DNA of 64,000 nucleotides from Venatoribacter pacificus (GTDB taxonomy: Bacteria > Pseudomonadota > Gammaproteobacteria > Pseudomonadales > Oceanobacteraceae). Location: NCBI RefSeq assembly GCF_025318105.1, contig NZ_JAOANI010000009.1, positions 62,001 through 126,000 on the forward strand. The letters are read 5' to 3'. Shown one piece after another: positions 11,501-18,786 of the stretch (positions are counted from its first letter, which is position 1; each line of letters opens with the position of its first letter). Under the pieces are notes generated by a model. It searched no databases, was not told the origin of the DNA, and saw only the letters and a list, made by a program, of their open reading frames with translations. Both the position numbers and the translations under genes were made by a program.

Positions 11501-11582
11501 GGTAGCGCTGGGTCTGGCTCATGGTCTGGCTCATGGTCTGGCTCATGCCAGCTGCATGATTATATCTTCCCTGCCTTATCAT
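8550..11582 (-). CDS. TonB-dependent receptor with N-terminal STN signalling domain
   Basis: A 1010-residue receptor. A hydrophobic signal peptide lies at about residues 26-46 (ending LHAEP). Next is an STN domain at about residues 75-155 (KQIVQITEDSLSHAL, then SLVQLLEQLLQDTPLEYDLLGDTIIIRQ), a plug (INTRQLREAGIYTLSSAL, VKIEDNRYAIIRGM) and a 22-strand-type barrel to the C-terminus. The STN domain is typical of FecA-type transducers that signal to a FecR anti-sigma factor, and FecR and sigma genes lie immediately upstream on the same strand, 24 bases away. The start is ambiguous: the 12-base unit encoding MSQT is repeated three times (11511-11546), giving ATGs at 11582, 11546, 11534 and 11522. 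Only 11582 has an AGG-type site upstream. The ligand is unknown. Confidence 0.93.
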   Translation of the reverse strand: MIRQGRYNHAAGMSQTMSQTMSQTQRYPVLLLLWLCGIFCAEPLHAEPSNSDQLNTGQSNTRQYSHKNSGYGETASCIPPKQIVQITEDSLSHALQSAARYFHFLIVVPEALLADKRTAEIEGCYSLVQLLEQLLQDTPLEYDLLGDTIIIRQTTTEYSRNNDDEAHTISPEELIVTADSAAEIQPRPLNELTGPTELSINTRQLREAGIYTLSSALELTAGVKIEDNRYAIIRGMTGRYQSIRINGGELPSLDPSGQNFPLDFIPLGILNSINLRKSVYADAPGQASAGIVSLNTMQLPKQAYAQLTASAIWRPHSNHSTVLQGSQTSANRYGFGDGRQAIPSLLFDNARTGGVDTLSAQQREQAGEAIVGDMGLYRTKSKNSGSLELSTGTTGQYQNIRWGGTLSASVRDRWQHSLIRSTSYSTGTGYSGASSDFHHEDSRHKRSEHTSDINTLAALGLHISDQQYLGFNTLYLHQGTHHGELIETQGKNEQNINTETAYRRNLIHWTERSLLLHQLYGLHKFTPLTTLNWQISKSTTEYNRPHDLDYRYFSVSEESNYRLQLLPSTASISWRYMEQQSDSYGLHFSHLYGIDLGDALLTGEFKTGWENSVKNREGYNLLYGFTGSKDLTSNGQIMEQTNPSDILTAERITGDSQIPGFILQDTLLEPEQDIGLNGHFYRATQENQASYLLNDLDLNEHWRLISGLRYEKNTLQAELWDAQPEDNKKLEDGTRWLPSIAIGFQRPQQRIWLNYRQTVVWPRFNEILPVVYEDLDTRTKTIGNPRLHSSDVHNWDLSWQWQNVSGLELGAALYLKRIRQPIEGAFTDNSEATDSATYSNYSYRNSGQGNVRGLELEADYRLSIGRNQHIKLSGRYARIHSQVSGSDAYDDSDDAEEKPKNHRPLQGQPEYIAALRLQYMPGLNQTVSLTGKRSGTQLYITSDQPDLPAVYQQPRNHLDFSWNYRIHPGQLTFSINNMLNTAHRYLQGDYHYLDYRTGREFLLSINVDVQ
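11511..11546 (-). repeat. Three 12-base repeats encoding MSQT at a receptor N-terminus
   Basis: GGTCTGGCTCAT occurs three times in tandem without mismatch. On the minus strand it encodes MSQT three times, just before the signal-peptide hydrophobic core, and each unit supplies an in-frame ATG. The unit length is a multiple of three, so copy-number change would alter start choice and N-region length but not the frame. Confidence 0.9.
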
Positions 11583-11606
11583 CTGCTTAACCTGAAGGCA
11601 TTCTGA

Positions 11607-12602
11607 TTACCTGCTAATAAAGGTTATTCCATTCTGTTCGGATATTGTTAACTGGTAGGCTGAGGTAATCAGCTGCAGATTCTTTTCCGTATCGTCCAGT
11701 CTGAAAGTGCCTGATACCGGCAAGTTACTGATGCTTGGATGGATTCCGACGGCCGTATTCCGGTATCGGTTCAGTTCATCAATGATGTCTGCCAGCGGCA
11801 TATTATCCGCTTCGAGAATATTCTGTTGCCAGTCACGGTAAGAGGTCAGGTCGAATGTCTCTACCGGACCATGTCCATTTGCCCGGATCAGAGCCCGTTG
11901 TCCTGCCGTGAGGATGACGCGTTTGTTGCCTGCCTGCAGCGGGGCCACTTCAACCCGGCCTTCAAGAACTGTTAACTCGGTGCTGTCGCGTCGCTGATCA
12001 ACATTAAACACCGTGCCCAGTGCTTGCAAAGTGGCATGGCGGGTTTCGACAACGAAAGGCCGTGCCGGATCTTTACTGACGTTGAACTGAGCCTCACCCT
12101 CAACCAGATCAATGTGCCGTTCAGCGGCGCTGTATTTAACCAGCAGTTGACTGGCTGCGCTGATGTCAAGGCGCGAACCGTCATCCAGTAGCTGGTGAGC
12201 GGTTTGCAGTTTCTGAGTATTGAAATATACCGGTTGTGAAACATCGCCGCTGCGAAACAGCAGAATGCCAAGGGTAAGAACGACCGATGCAGCGATGCTT
12301 CCGTACCATAATGTGCTGCATTTATGGTCAGATGTCTGGTGGTTCTGCTGGCTTTTCTGCTGACGGTTCTGTTGATTTGTTTCGAACTGTTTCAGTGCCT
12401 CAGTAAAACAATCATCATTCCAGATTGCATCAAGAGCATCAGCCTCCTGGCGACGCTCAGGTTTTTTATCCAGCCAGACTTCGGTTTCAGAGGTCTGCTC
12501 AGCTGCACTTTGTTCGTATTTTTCATGCAGAACCCATTGGCTGATTTTCTCTCTTTCAGAATCACCCAGAATATTCTGTTTTGGTATCAGTCTTAAAACC
12601 AC
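11607..12602 (-). CDS. FecR-family anti-sigma factor
   Basis: The 331-residue product has a cytoplasmic N-terminal DUF4880-like region (EREKISQWVLHEKY, residues 16-30). A single transmembrane segment lies at about 99-116. A FecR periplasmic domain follows (LDDGSRLDISAASQLLVKYS, then LVEGEAQFNV, RPFVVETRHATLQALGTVFNV), with a C-terminal DUF4974/STN-like segment (DIIDELNRYR...) that contacts the receptor in the family. The start is GTG, overlapping the sigma gene's stop by ten bases, which suggests translational coupling. By family precedent it holds or activates the sigma factor from the inner membrane in response to the STN domain of the receptor encoded just downstream. Confidence 0.92.
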   Translation of the reverse strand: MVLRLIPKQNILGDSEREKISQWVLHEKYEQSAAEQTSETEVWLDKKPERRQEADALDAIWNDDCFTEALKQFETNQQNRQQKSQQNHQTSDHKCSTLWYGSIAASVVLTLGILLFRSGDVSQPVYFNTQKLQTAHQLLDDGSRLDISAASQLLVKYSAAERHIDLVEGEAQFNVSKDPARPFVVETRHATLQALGTVFNVDQRRDSTELTVLEGRVEVAPLQAGNKRVILTAGQRALIRANGHGPVETFDLTSYRDWQQNILEADNMPLADIIDELNRYRNTAVGIHPSISNLPVSGTFRLDDTEKNLQLITSAYQLTISEQNGITFISR

Positions 12603-13138
12603 GTTCTTTTACTCACTGCGGGTACGCCACGTTCAATCTGTTCAAGTACTGAACGCATGGCACGATTAATTCGTTTTTCTACTGATTTTGGCTCTTTTCC
12701 TACGCGGCGGGCGATTTCGGAAATGGTCAGCCCATGAACTTTTCGCATCACCAGAAGATTTGCTGTCTCGGGAGGAAGCTGGTTAAGACAAAGCAAAAAG
12801 TGCTCTATTTTCTGGTTCATTTCTGCATTGCGATCAGGTTGCGGTTTTTCGCAATGAACTTCCTGATCGTCAATGCAGACGGTGTCTTCTGATACTTTCT
12901 TCTGGTAATAATCATTAATGATGTTGTTGGCAATTTTATAGATGTAACTGATCGGGTCATTGAGCACAAACCCCTGAATAGATCGTTTTAATGTCCGCTC
13001 CAGTGCTTCCTGATATATATCCTCAGAGTAGGAGTGGTCATTGATTTTTTTGCGGATAAAACTGAGTAATCTGGGCTTCTCCTGATTAATCAGCTGACTG
13101 ATGTGATGCACTGAGACATCGGGCTGGAACATATTCAT
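12593..13138 (-). CDS. ECF sigma factor, FecI-like
   Basis: From ATG 13138 the protein has 181 residues, the usual size of an iron-starvation-type ECF sigma factor. Region 2 covers about residues 15-85 (DIYQEALERTL, then SYIYKIANNIINDYYQKK, which resembles the -10-binding helix). Region 4 covers about 115-170 (LPPETANLLVMRKVHGLTISEIARRVGKEPKSVEKRINRA), a helix-turn-helix. The open frame continues 64 codons upstream, but that stretch is basic, low-quality sequence unlike the family, so I rejected it. Order sigma-FecR-receptor with overlap or close spacing is the classical cell-surface signalling operon. The start lacks a strong Shine-Dalgarno match. Confidence 0.92.
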   Translation of the reverse strand: MNMFQPDVSVHHISQLINQEKPRLLSFIRKKINDHSYSEDIYQEALERTLKRSIQGFVLNDPISYIYKIANNIINDYYQKKVSEDTVCIDDQEVHCEKPQPDRNAEMNQKIEHFLLCLNQLPPETANLLVMRKVHGLTISEIARRVGKEPKSVEKRINRAMRSVLEQIERGVPAVSKRTWF

Positions 13139-13788
13139 TGAATCCGGTCTGCCTGTGGACTTTAGCTGGAGAAACAGCAAGAAAGTGGGGATTCTGAACT
13201 CGCCTGCGCGATTATTCCGGTTCTGCCAGTGCGTACAGGAGAGCCTTCCAGAGTCCGTGGTCGGATGATCGCTGATTATGGTGAGAGAATGTTTCAGTTT
13301 GGTTAAACTGATAAGAAAGTTTTTAAGCACAAGGGTGCCACAGTCGGTCGATTGCAGCCTCCGTATACCGGAGAGGATCTTTATAAAGGCCCTTGCATCA
13401 GCACATGATCAGGCCCCAATGTGACAGGGTGTAGAGAAGCCAATGTAAAAGTGCATCCAGTAGTGGTTGGTATTCCCGGTACGGATGATACCGCCATAGC
13501 AGGTGCATGCATGGCCGTGCTATCCCCCTGAAAATCAGCCGTAAACTTGCTCGTTTTTCAGACAAATGTTAGTTTATTGACTTTAAAATCAATAGATTCT
13601 GGGTTTTCTTTACAATTTTTAGCGGCAGTTCTGAACGCAATAACAGGCTTGTGCTTTGTCTCTGCAAATTTTCAGAGCTGGTGTGATATTTTTCAATTAA
13701 ATCATTGGGTTACGTTGTTTTTTAATTCGGGACATTTGTGTAAACATCACACAGCAATAAGCACTTATATTTAGCAGGGGGAGTATTG
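13139..13788. other. 650-base non-coding region between divergent units
   Basis: This must carry the promoters of the sigma-factor operon (minus) and of the DUF4272 gene (plus). A small inverted repeat CTCCG-TATAC-CGGAG lies at 13359-13373. The short open frame at 13547-13774 has no ribosome site and unlikely composition. I see no RNA gene or recognisable operator. Confidence 0.5.
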
Positions 13789-14424
13789 ATGGATTCTGGA
13801 AAAATTAAATCTGAGAGTGAATTAGCAATCAAGGGAATGGGTGGGGAAGTTTGTGATTGGTTACCCGTTTATGACATCACAACGATGCGCTCATGCGAGG
13901 ACGTTGTTTCCAGAGCACTCATCATGAACGCAATGATCAATATTGCATTTGATGCGCCAGTTGAATTGATTGCTGACTACATAAAGGACAATCAGCTAAC
14001 AGATCATCTTTCATGTGCAGAGCGTGAAATATTGGCTCAAAGCCAGGAAACTCTTTCTCAGCAAGATAAGATCAATTTACATTGGTATTTGGAGTCGCTT
14101 TGGGCGCTTCTTTGGGTCATGGGTAAAATTGATAAGCTGGAAGTTCCTTACCCAATCCCCGATGACATGGTGGAGTATTGTCCAAAACTTCATGAAAATG
14201 AAGGGCCGGAGAAATTTACGGATACCGATTCGATTCGTTCTTACGAGGAAGTCTATAGTATGAGAGACCTTTACTATAGAGCTATGTGGTGTTGCAGGGA
14301 GTTTCAGCTTCGCAACACTCCCCATAAACACTTTAATATGAGTCTGATTATGGAGCGTCGGCGAGCGTTAACATGGTGCCTGGATAATGCAAGTGATTGG
14401 GATAATATCCCTCAGGATACCTGA
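13789..14424 (+). CDS. DUF4272 domain protein
   Basis: ATG 13789 follows a strong GGGGGAG site at five bases; a TTG just upstream is less likely. The 211-residue protein matches the DUF4272 pattern as I remember it: SLWALLWVMGKID near residue 105, a D-x-x-x-YCP stretch, YSMRDLYYRAMWCCREFQL, and the C-terminal ERRRALTWCLDNASDWDNI. The domain is widespread in bacteria, often near polymorphic-toxin or immunity genes, but its function is not established. No operon partner is obvious. The lipoprotein at 14553 follows after 128 bases. Confidence 0.8.
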   Translation: MDSGKIKSESELAIKGMGGEVCDWLPVYDITTMRSCEDVVSRALIMNAMINIAFDAPVELIADYIKDNQLTDHLSCAEREILAQSQETLSQQDKINLHWYLESLWALLWVMGKIDKLEVPYPIPDDMVEYCPKLHENEGPEKFTDTDSIRSYEEVYSMRDLYYRAMWCCREFQLRNTPHKHFNMSLIMERRRALTWCLDNASDWDNIPQDT

Positions 14425-14458
14425 ATATAGTAAGTGCAAACAGGATGCTCTGCTCTTT

Positions 14459-14486
14459 CGGGCATCCACAGAACGCCCGGTTTTTT
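14459..14486 (+). terminator. Weak rho-independent terminator
   Basis: A five-pair CGGGC/GCCCG stem with an 11-base loop is followed by G and six T. The loop is long and the stem short, so termination may be partial. Confidence 0.45.
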
Positions 14487-14552
14487 ACACAATGTGCATG
14501 GTGTTGGTTGCTGCTGAACCGGACGTTAGCAATATCAAAGGATCTGTGAAAA

Positions 14553-14975
14553 ATGAAGTTGTTGGTTGTGTTTTGTTTAACCGGATTTTTGTGGGGATGT
14601 ATCGCTGATTCTGCTTATTCTCCTCCGGGGCTTGCGAAAGAAGATGCCGTATATTTAAAAGCAGATTCAGAGCGTGATCATGGTATTTTCCAGGGACTTG
14701 ATGAGAAGCTTTATATTAATGCGGTTGATGGTGTTTCTATCGGTGGGTTTTTTAGCGGTTATTATGAAAGTGCTTATATTGAACCTGGCTTGACTGAGAT
14801 TGACGTAGGGTTTTATCAGGGAAAGGTTAAATCTGAACGCTGTTTGAAGTTTTTAGCCGAAAAGGGTAAGTCTTACATTATACGAAAGAAGCGCGAGGCA
14901 TGGAGTATTAACTTCTGGATTGAGCTGGAAAACGATATTAATACGAATGTTGTCAATCTTCCCTGTGGTGAATAG
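14553..14975 (+). CDS. Small putative lipoprotein
   Basis: The 140-residue product begins with a short basic and hydrophobic segment ending FLWGC at residues 12-16, a lipobox with Cys16 as the lipidation site. The rest is an acidic, mostly beta-predicted domain (GVSIGGFFSGYYESAYIEPG) with Cys98 and Cys138, which could form a disulfide. I recognise no family. A lipid-anchored periplasmic or outer-membrane protein is the safest description. It may be read with the DUF4272 gene if the weak terminator between them leaks. Confidence 0.7.
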   Translation: MKLLVVFCLTGFLWGCIADSAYSPPGLAKEDAVYLKADSERDHGIFQGLDEKLYINAVDGVSIGGFFSGYYESAYIEPGLTEIDVGFYQGKVKSERCLKFLAEKGKSYIIRKKREAWSINFWIELENDINTNVVNLPCGE

Positions 14976-15021
14976 TGTGGCAGGCATATTAAACCGGGTT
15001 TAATGTTAAGCCCGCTCAATA

Positions 15022-15048
15022 AAAAGCCGGGGTAAAACCCCGGCTTTT
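15022..15048. terminator. Bidirectional terminator between convergent genes
   Basis: AAAAGCCGGGGT and ACCCCGGCTTTT form a near-perfect stem with an AAA loop and A/T flanks on both sides. It serves the small lipoprotein (plus) and metG (minus), which ends 15 bases to the right. Confidence 0.9.
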
Positions 15049-15062
15049 CTGTTTCTGCTTTT

Positions 15063-17183
15063 TTACATCACGCGCATACCCGGCTGGGCGCCGTCGTGTG
15101 GTTCGAGCAGGAAGATATCTTCACCGCCCGGGCCTGCGGCCAGTACCATGCCTTCGGACATGCCGAATTTCATTTTACGTGGCGCCAGGTTGGCGACCAT
15201 CACGGTGAGCTTGCCGTTCAGGTCTTCCGGGTTGTAGGCCGATTTAATACCGGAGAATACGTTGCGGATTTCGCCGTTGCCGATATCCAGCGTCAGTTGC
15301 AGCAGTTTTTCTGCACCTTCAACATGTTCGGCTTTAACAATGCGGGCAATACGCAGGTCGACTTTGGCGAAATCCGGGAACTCGATGGTATCGGCAATCA
15401 CTTCGTTACCGTCTTCACGCAGCTCTGGACCTTTGTTCTTCGCTTTTTTCTCGACCTTTTTCTCGGCGTTTTTCGCAGCGCTTTTATCGGCACTGTTATC
15501 CGCCGCCGGTGCTTCGCCGTTTTCTTTGGCCAGCTCGGTTTTGGTTTCTTCCAGAATGGCGGTTACTTTATCCATTTCAGCACGGGCCAGCATCGGCTGG
15601 AATTTATTGATTTTGTGGCTCAGCAGAATCTCGCGGCGTGCTTCCCAGTCAAGGCTGTCCAGATTCAGGAATGCTTTGGTTTTGTCGGCAATTTCCGGCA
15701 GTACCGGTGCCAGATAAGTCACCAGCTGACGGAACAGGTTAAGCGCCACGGAACATACGTCCTGCACTTCCTGCTGGCGGCCTTCTTCTTTATTCATCGC
15801 CCACGGGGCTTTTTCCTGAATATATTCGTTGGCGCGGTCGGCCAGCGCCATGATGTCTTTCATCGCGCGGCCAAATTCGCGTTTTTCGTAATGGCTGGCA
15901 ATCTGGTCGCCGGCATCAATAAATTGCTGCAGCATTTCCGGTTCAGCGCAGGTCGCGCTCAGTTCGCCGGACGCTTTGGCAATAAAGTTGCCGGTACGTG
16001 AGGCGATGTTCACCAGTTTGTTGACCAGATCGGCGTTTACACGCTGCACGAAATCTTCCAGATTTAAATCGAAATCATCGACGCTGGAGCTCAGTTTGGC
16101 GGCAAAGTAGTAACGCAGATAAGTCGGGTTTAAATGATTCAGGAAGGTGCGCGCCTTAATAAAGGTACCGCGCGACTTCGACATTTTAGAACCGTTCACG
16201 GTGACGAAACCGTGAGCATTAACGGCCGTTGGTGTACGGTATTCTGCGGCGCTCAGCATGGAAGGCCAGAACAGCGCATGGAAGTTAATAATGTCTTTAC
16301 CGATAAAATGGTACAGCTCGGTGGTGGAATCTTTTTTCCAGTACTCGTTAAAGTCGAGGTCACCGCGCTTGTCACACAGGTTTTTAAAGCTGGCCATATA
16401 GCCGATAGGGGCATCCAGCCAGACGTAGAAAAACTTGTTCGGTGCATCCGGAATTTCGAAGCCGAAATACGGCGCATCGCGGGAAATGTCCCACTCCTGC
16501 AGACCGGAATCCAGCCATTCGGCCAGTTTGTTGGCCACTTCATCCTGCAGGGTGCCGGAACGGGTCCACTGCTGCAGAAACTCCTGAAAGTCCGGCAGTT
16601 TGAAGAAGTAGTGCTCAGACTCTTTTTCGACCGGGGTGGCACCGGAAATCACTGAGAACGGGTTTTTCAGCTCAGCCGGGGTGTAGGTTGCACCGCAGAC
16701 TTCACAGTTGTCGCCGTACTGGTCGGCGGCGCCACACTTAGGGCACTCGCCTTTGATATAACGGTCGGCCAGAAACAGCTCTTTAACCGGATCGTACAGC
16801 TGCTTGATGCTGCGGATGGCGATATGGCCTTTGTCACGGCAGGCTTTGTAGATTTCTTCTGACAGCAGGCGGTTTTCTTCGCTGTGGGTGCTGTGGAAGT
16901 TGTCGAACGCAATCTGGAAACCGGCGAAATCCGCTTCGTGCTCGGCTTTTACCCGCGCAATCTGCTCTTCCGGGCTGATACCTTCTTTTTCGGCGCGCAG
17001 CATGATGGCGGTGCCGTGGGCGTCGTCGGCGCAAACATAGTGGCATTCGTTGCCACGCAGTTTCTGGAACCGAACCCAGATATCAGTCTGAATGTATTCC
17101 AGCAGGTGGCCGAGGTGAATGGAACCATTGGCATAGGGCAGGGCGCTGGTGACGAGGATTTTGCGGGGATTCTGTGCGGTCAT
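15063..17183 (-). CDS. metG: Methionyl-tRNA synthetase
   Basis: Charges tRNA-Met and initiator tRNA with methionine in the cytoplasm. The 706-residue protein has the class I signature HLGH at residues 23-26 and KMSKS at 333-337. Its zinc-binding knuckle is CPKCGAADQYGDNCEVCG, at about residues 145-162. The C-terminal tRNA-binding (EMAP II/Trbp111-like) domain starts near residue 605 (DFAKVDLRIARIVKAEHVEGA) and ends GMRVM. A Lys/Ala/Asn-rich linker at about 560-590 separates it from the catalytic body. Length and arrangement match the long dimeric form known from Escherichia coli. It appears monocistronic, with a terminator behind it. Confidence 0.98.
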   Translation of the reverse strand: MTAQNPRKILVTSALPYANGSIHLGHLLEYIQTDIWVRFQKLRGNECHYVCADDAHGTAIMLRAEKEGISPEEQIARVKAEHEADFAGFQIAFDNFHSTHSEENRLLSEEIYKACRDKGHIAIRSIKQLYDPVKELFLADRYIKGECPKCGAADQYGDNCEVCGATYTPAELKNPFSVISGATPVEKESEHYFFKLPDFQEFLQQWTRSGTLQDEVANKLAEWLDSGLQEWDISRDAPYFGFEIPDAPNKFFYVWLDAPIGYMASFKNLCDKRGDLDFNEYWKKDSTTELYHFIGKDIINFHALFWPSMLSAAEYRTPTAVNAHGFVTVNGSKMSKSRGTFIKARTFLNHLNPTYLRYYFAAKLSSSVDDFDLNLEDFVQRVNADLVNKLVNIASRTGNFIAKASGELSATCAEPEMLQQFIDAGDQIASHYEKREFGRAMKDIMALADRANEYIQEKAPWAMNKEEGRQQEVQDVCSVALNLFRQLVTYLAPVLPEIADKTKAFLNLDSLDWEARREILLSHKINKFQPMLARAEMDKVTAILEETKTELAKENGEAPAADNSADKSAAKNAEKKVEKKAKNKGPELREDGNEVIADTIEFPDFAKVDLRIARIVKAEHVEGAEKLLQLTLDIGNGEIRNVFSGIKSAYNPEDLNGKLTVMVANLAPRKMKFGMSEGMVLAAGPGGEDIFLLEPHDGAQPGMRVM

Positions 17184-17322
17184 GACAATTCGCTACGGGT
17201 TATTCAAAGAAAGGGCAGCATTGTAGCGATTTTTGCCGCTGGCCGCGATGGCTGCGGTACGGCTTAAAAGCGCTGCGGCAGCAAACTCTGCCGCGCAGCG
17301 CCTGATACTCAATGGCCGGGCA

Positions 17323-18384
17323 TCACAGCTTTCCTTCAGCCGCCATCTTCATATAGCTGTCGGTAAAGCGCAGCTTCACATTACCTTTATCGCCAAAGGT
17401 TTTGCCGTTCGGGAAGGCCATGCCGATAAAGCCGGCATCGGCGGCGCCATCACCCAGCAGACCGTGGTCGAAGGAGAATTTCGCCACGTATTCCATGGTT
17501 TTTGGCAGCTCGGCGCTGTTCACAAATTCCACAGCTTTTTGTGCGTCGTAGAACATTTTGGTGGCGGCCAGCTGGGCATCGTAACCGGCAAGGTCGGTGC
17601 CTGAGGCTTCGGCCATCATGCTGCGTGCTTTTTTACCTTCGGCGTCGTCTTTCGCCATGATGCTCATGGTTTCGTACCAGGCGCCGGTCAGGGCTTTGGC
17701 GAAGGCGGGGTTAGCGGCCAGGGTTTCGCTGTTGACCATAGTGGTGTCGATAATTTCACCCGGAATCTGTGAGGAGTTAAACACGGCGGTTGCGTTTGGC
17801 TGCGCCAGAATCTCGCTTACCAGTGGGTTCCAGGTCACCACGGCTTTAACATCACCGGTGCCATAAGCTGCCACCATATCGGCGTCGGAGGTGTTGATCA
17901 CCGATACGTCTTTTTCGCTCATGCCCACGCTTTCCAGACCGCGTGCCAGCAGGTAGTGGGAAACCGACAGCTCCACCAGATTCACCGGCAGGCCTTTGAT
18001 GTCTTTCAGGCTTTTGCCTTCTTTCAGAATCACGGCGTCGTTGCCGTTGGAGAAGTCACCGACGATTAAGGCGGTGGTGTCGACGCCGCTGGCGGCCGGA
18101 ATGGTCAGGGCATCCATATTGGTCATTACGCAGGCGTCGAATTCACCGGCGGTAAACTGGTTGATGGATTCAACGTAATCGTTGATCTGCACCACTTCGA
18201 TTTCGATGCCGTATTTATCGGCCCATTTTTTTACGATGCCGGCTTTGTCGGCGTAATCCCACGGCATCCAGCCAACGTAGATAGACCAGGCCAGACGGAA
18301 ACTGTCTTTGGCCTGAGCGTGTAATGGAGTAAGGGCGGCCAGGGTGACCAGGCTGGCAGTGAGCAGACGTTTTAACGCGTTCAT
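17323..18384 (-). CDS. Periplasmic ABC solute-binding protein, guanidine/urea-associated type
   Basis: A 353-residue TauA/SsuA-like binding protein. A Sec signal peptide covers residues 1-25 (ending LHAQAKD). The mature domain begins SFRLAWSIYVGWMPWDYA, a start I associate with the family annotated as putative urea transporter binding protein, which travels with urea carboxylase/guanidine genes. A GAGGAAG site lies five bases before the ATG. The leader contains a guanidine-I riboswitch, so expression should rise with guanidine. No permease or ATPase gene is adjacent (metG on one side, a LysR gene on the other), so it must borrow transporter subunits from elsewhere or act alone. The ligand is inferred (guanidine, a guanidino compound or urea), not shown. 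Confidence 0.9.
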   Translation of the reverse strand: MNALKRLLTASLVTLAALTPLHAQAKDSFRLAWSIYVGWMPWDYADKAGIVKKWADKYGIEIEVVQINDYVESINQFTAGEFDACVMTNMDALTIPAASGVDTTALIVGDFSNGNDAVILKEGKSLKDIKGLPVNLVELSVSHYLLARGLESVGMSEKDVSVINTSDADMVAAYGTGDVKAVVTWNPLVSEILAQPNATAVFNSSQIPGEIIDTTMVNSETLAANPAFAKALTGAWYETMSIMAKDDAEGKKARSMMAEASGTDLAGYDAQLAATKMFYDAQKAVEFVNSAELPKTMEYVAKFSFDHGLLGDGAADAGFIGMAFPNGKTFGDKGNVKLRFTDSYMKMAAEGKL

Positions 18385-18433
18385 AGGACTTCCTCTTTGA
18401 TATCCACATAAATCAGACGGCAGGAGAACTCAG

Positions 18434-18461
18434 CGCGAACGGCCAGATGCTGGCATTCGCG
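18434..18461 (-). other. Hairpin between riboswitch and start codon
   Basis: CGCGAA pairs with TTCGCG and, inside it, GCCAG pairs with CTGGC around a three-base loop. It lies directly after the aptamer's 3' strand and may be part of the expression platform. There is no run of U after it. Confidence 0.6.
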
Positions 18462-18465
18462 TGTG

Positions 18466-18576
18466 GGTCTCCCGGGCTTTTGTCCCGCCGTGTAACCTGC
18501 GCTGTGAATACGCTGAGGTCGGTTGCTCTCGGACCAGTCGTTCTTTTTCCATCAAAGAACCGGAACCCTAGCCACC
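18466..18576 (-). promoter_or_regulatory. Guanidine-I (ykkC) riboswitch
   Basis: Reading the minus strand, the leader contains in order the three invariant blocks of this class: GGCTAGGGTTCCG (around 18561-18573), GACTGGTCCGAGAG (around 18526-18539), and ACACGGCGGGACAAAAG followed by CCCGGGAGA (down to 18468). They are separated by variable hairpins. GTGG at the 5' end can pair with CCAC at the 3' end to close P1. The class senses guanidinium. Downstream is a further strong hairpin (18434-18461) without a U-tract, so I cannot tell whether control is by termination or by access to the ribosome site. Distance to the ATG is about 80 bases. Confidence 0.96.
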
Positions 18577-18786
18577 TATTTCTGTGAATCCCAACCGGAT
18601 TCGGTTGCCGAGTATCTCCTGTTACTGATCAGTGTTCAGCAAGGGCTGTACCAGTTTTGCCGGAGCCTGAAAATTGCGGCATCCGGCAGGCTGGCGAGTG
18701 TTAAGTTGCTGATTTTGCTGTCAGTTGCACCCCAAAAGGGTGCACAGATGATTAGCTGAACAGATGGTCGCTGCATTCTGGGGCGC

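Noticed and set aside
13139..13330. 64-codon N-terminal extension of the sigma factor
   Set aside because: ECF sigma factors of this type have no such extension, and ATG 13138 gives the normal length.
13547..13774. A 75-residue plus-strand frame before the DUF4272 gene
   Set aside because: No ribosome site and a composition typical of AT-rich spacer.
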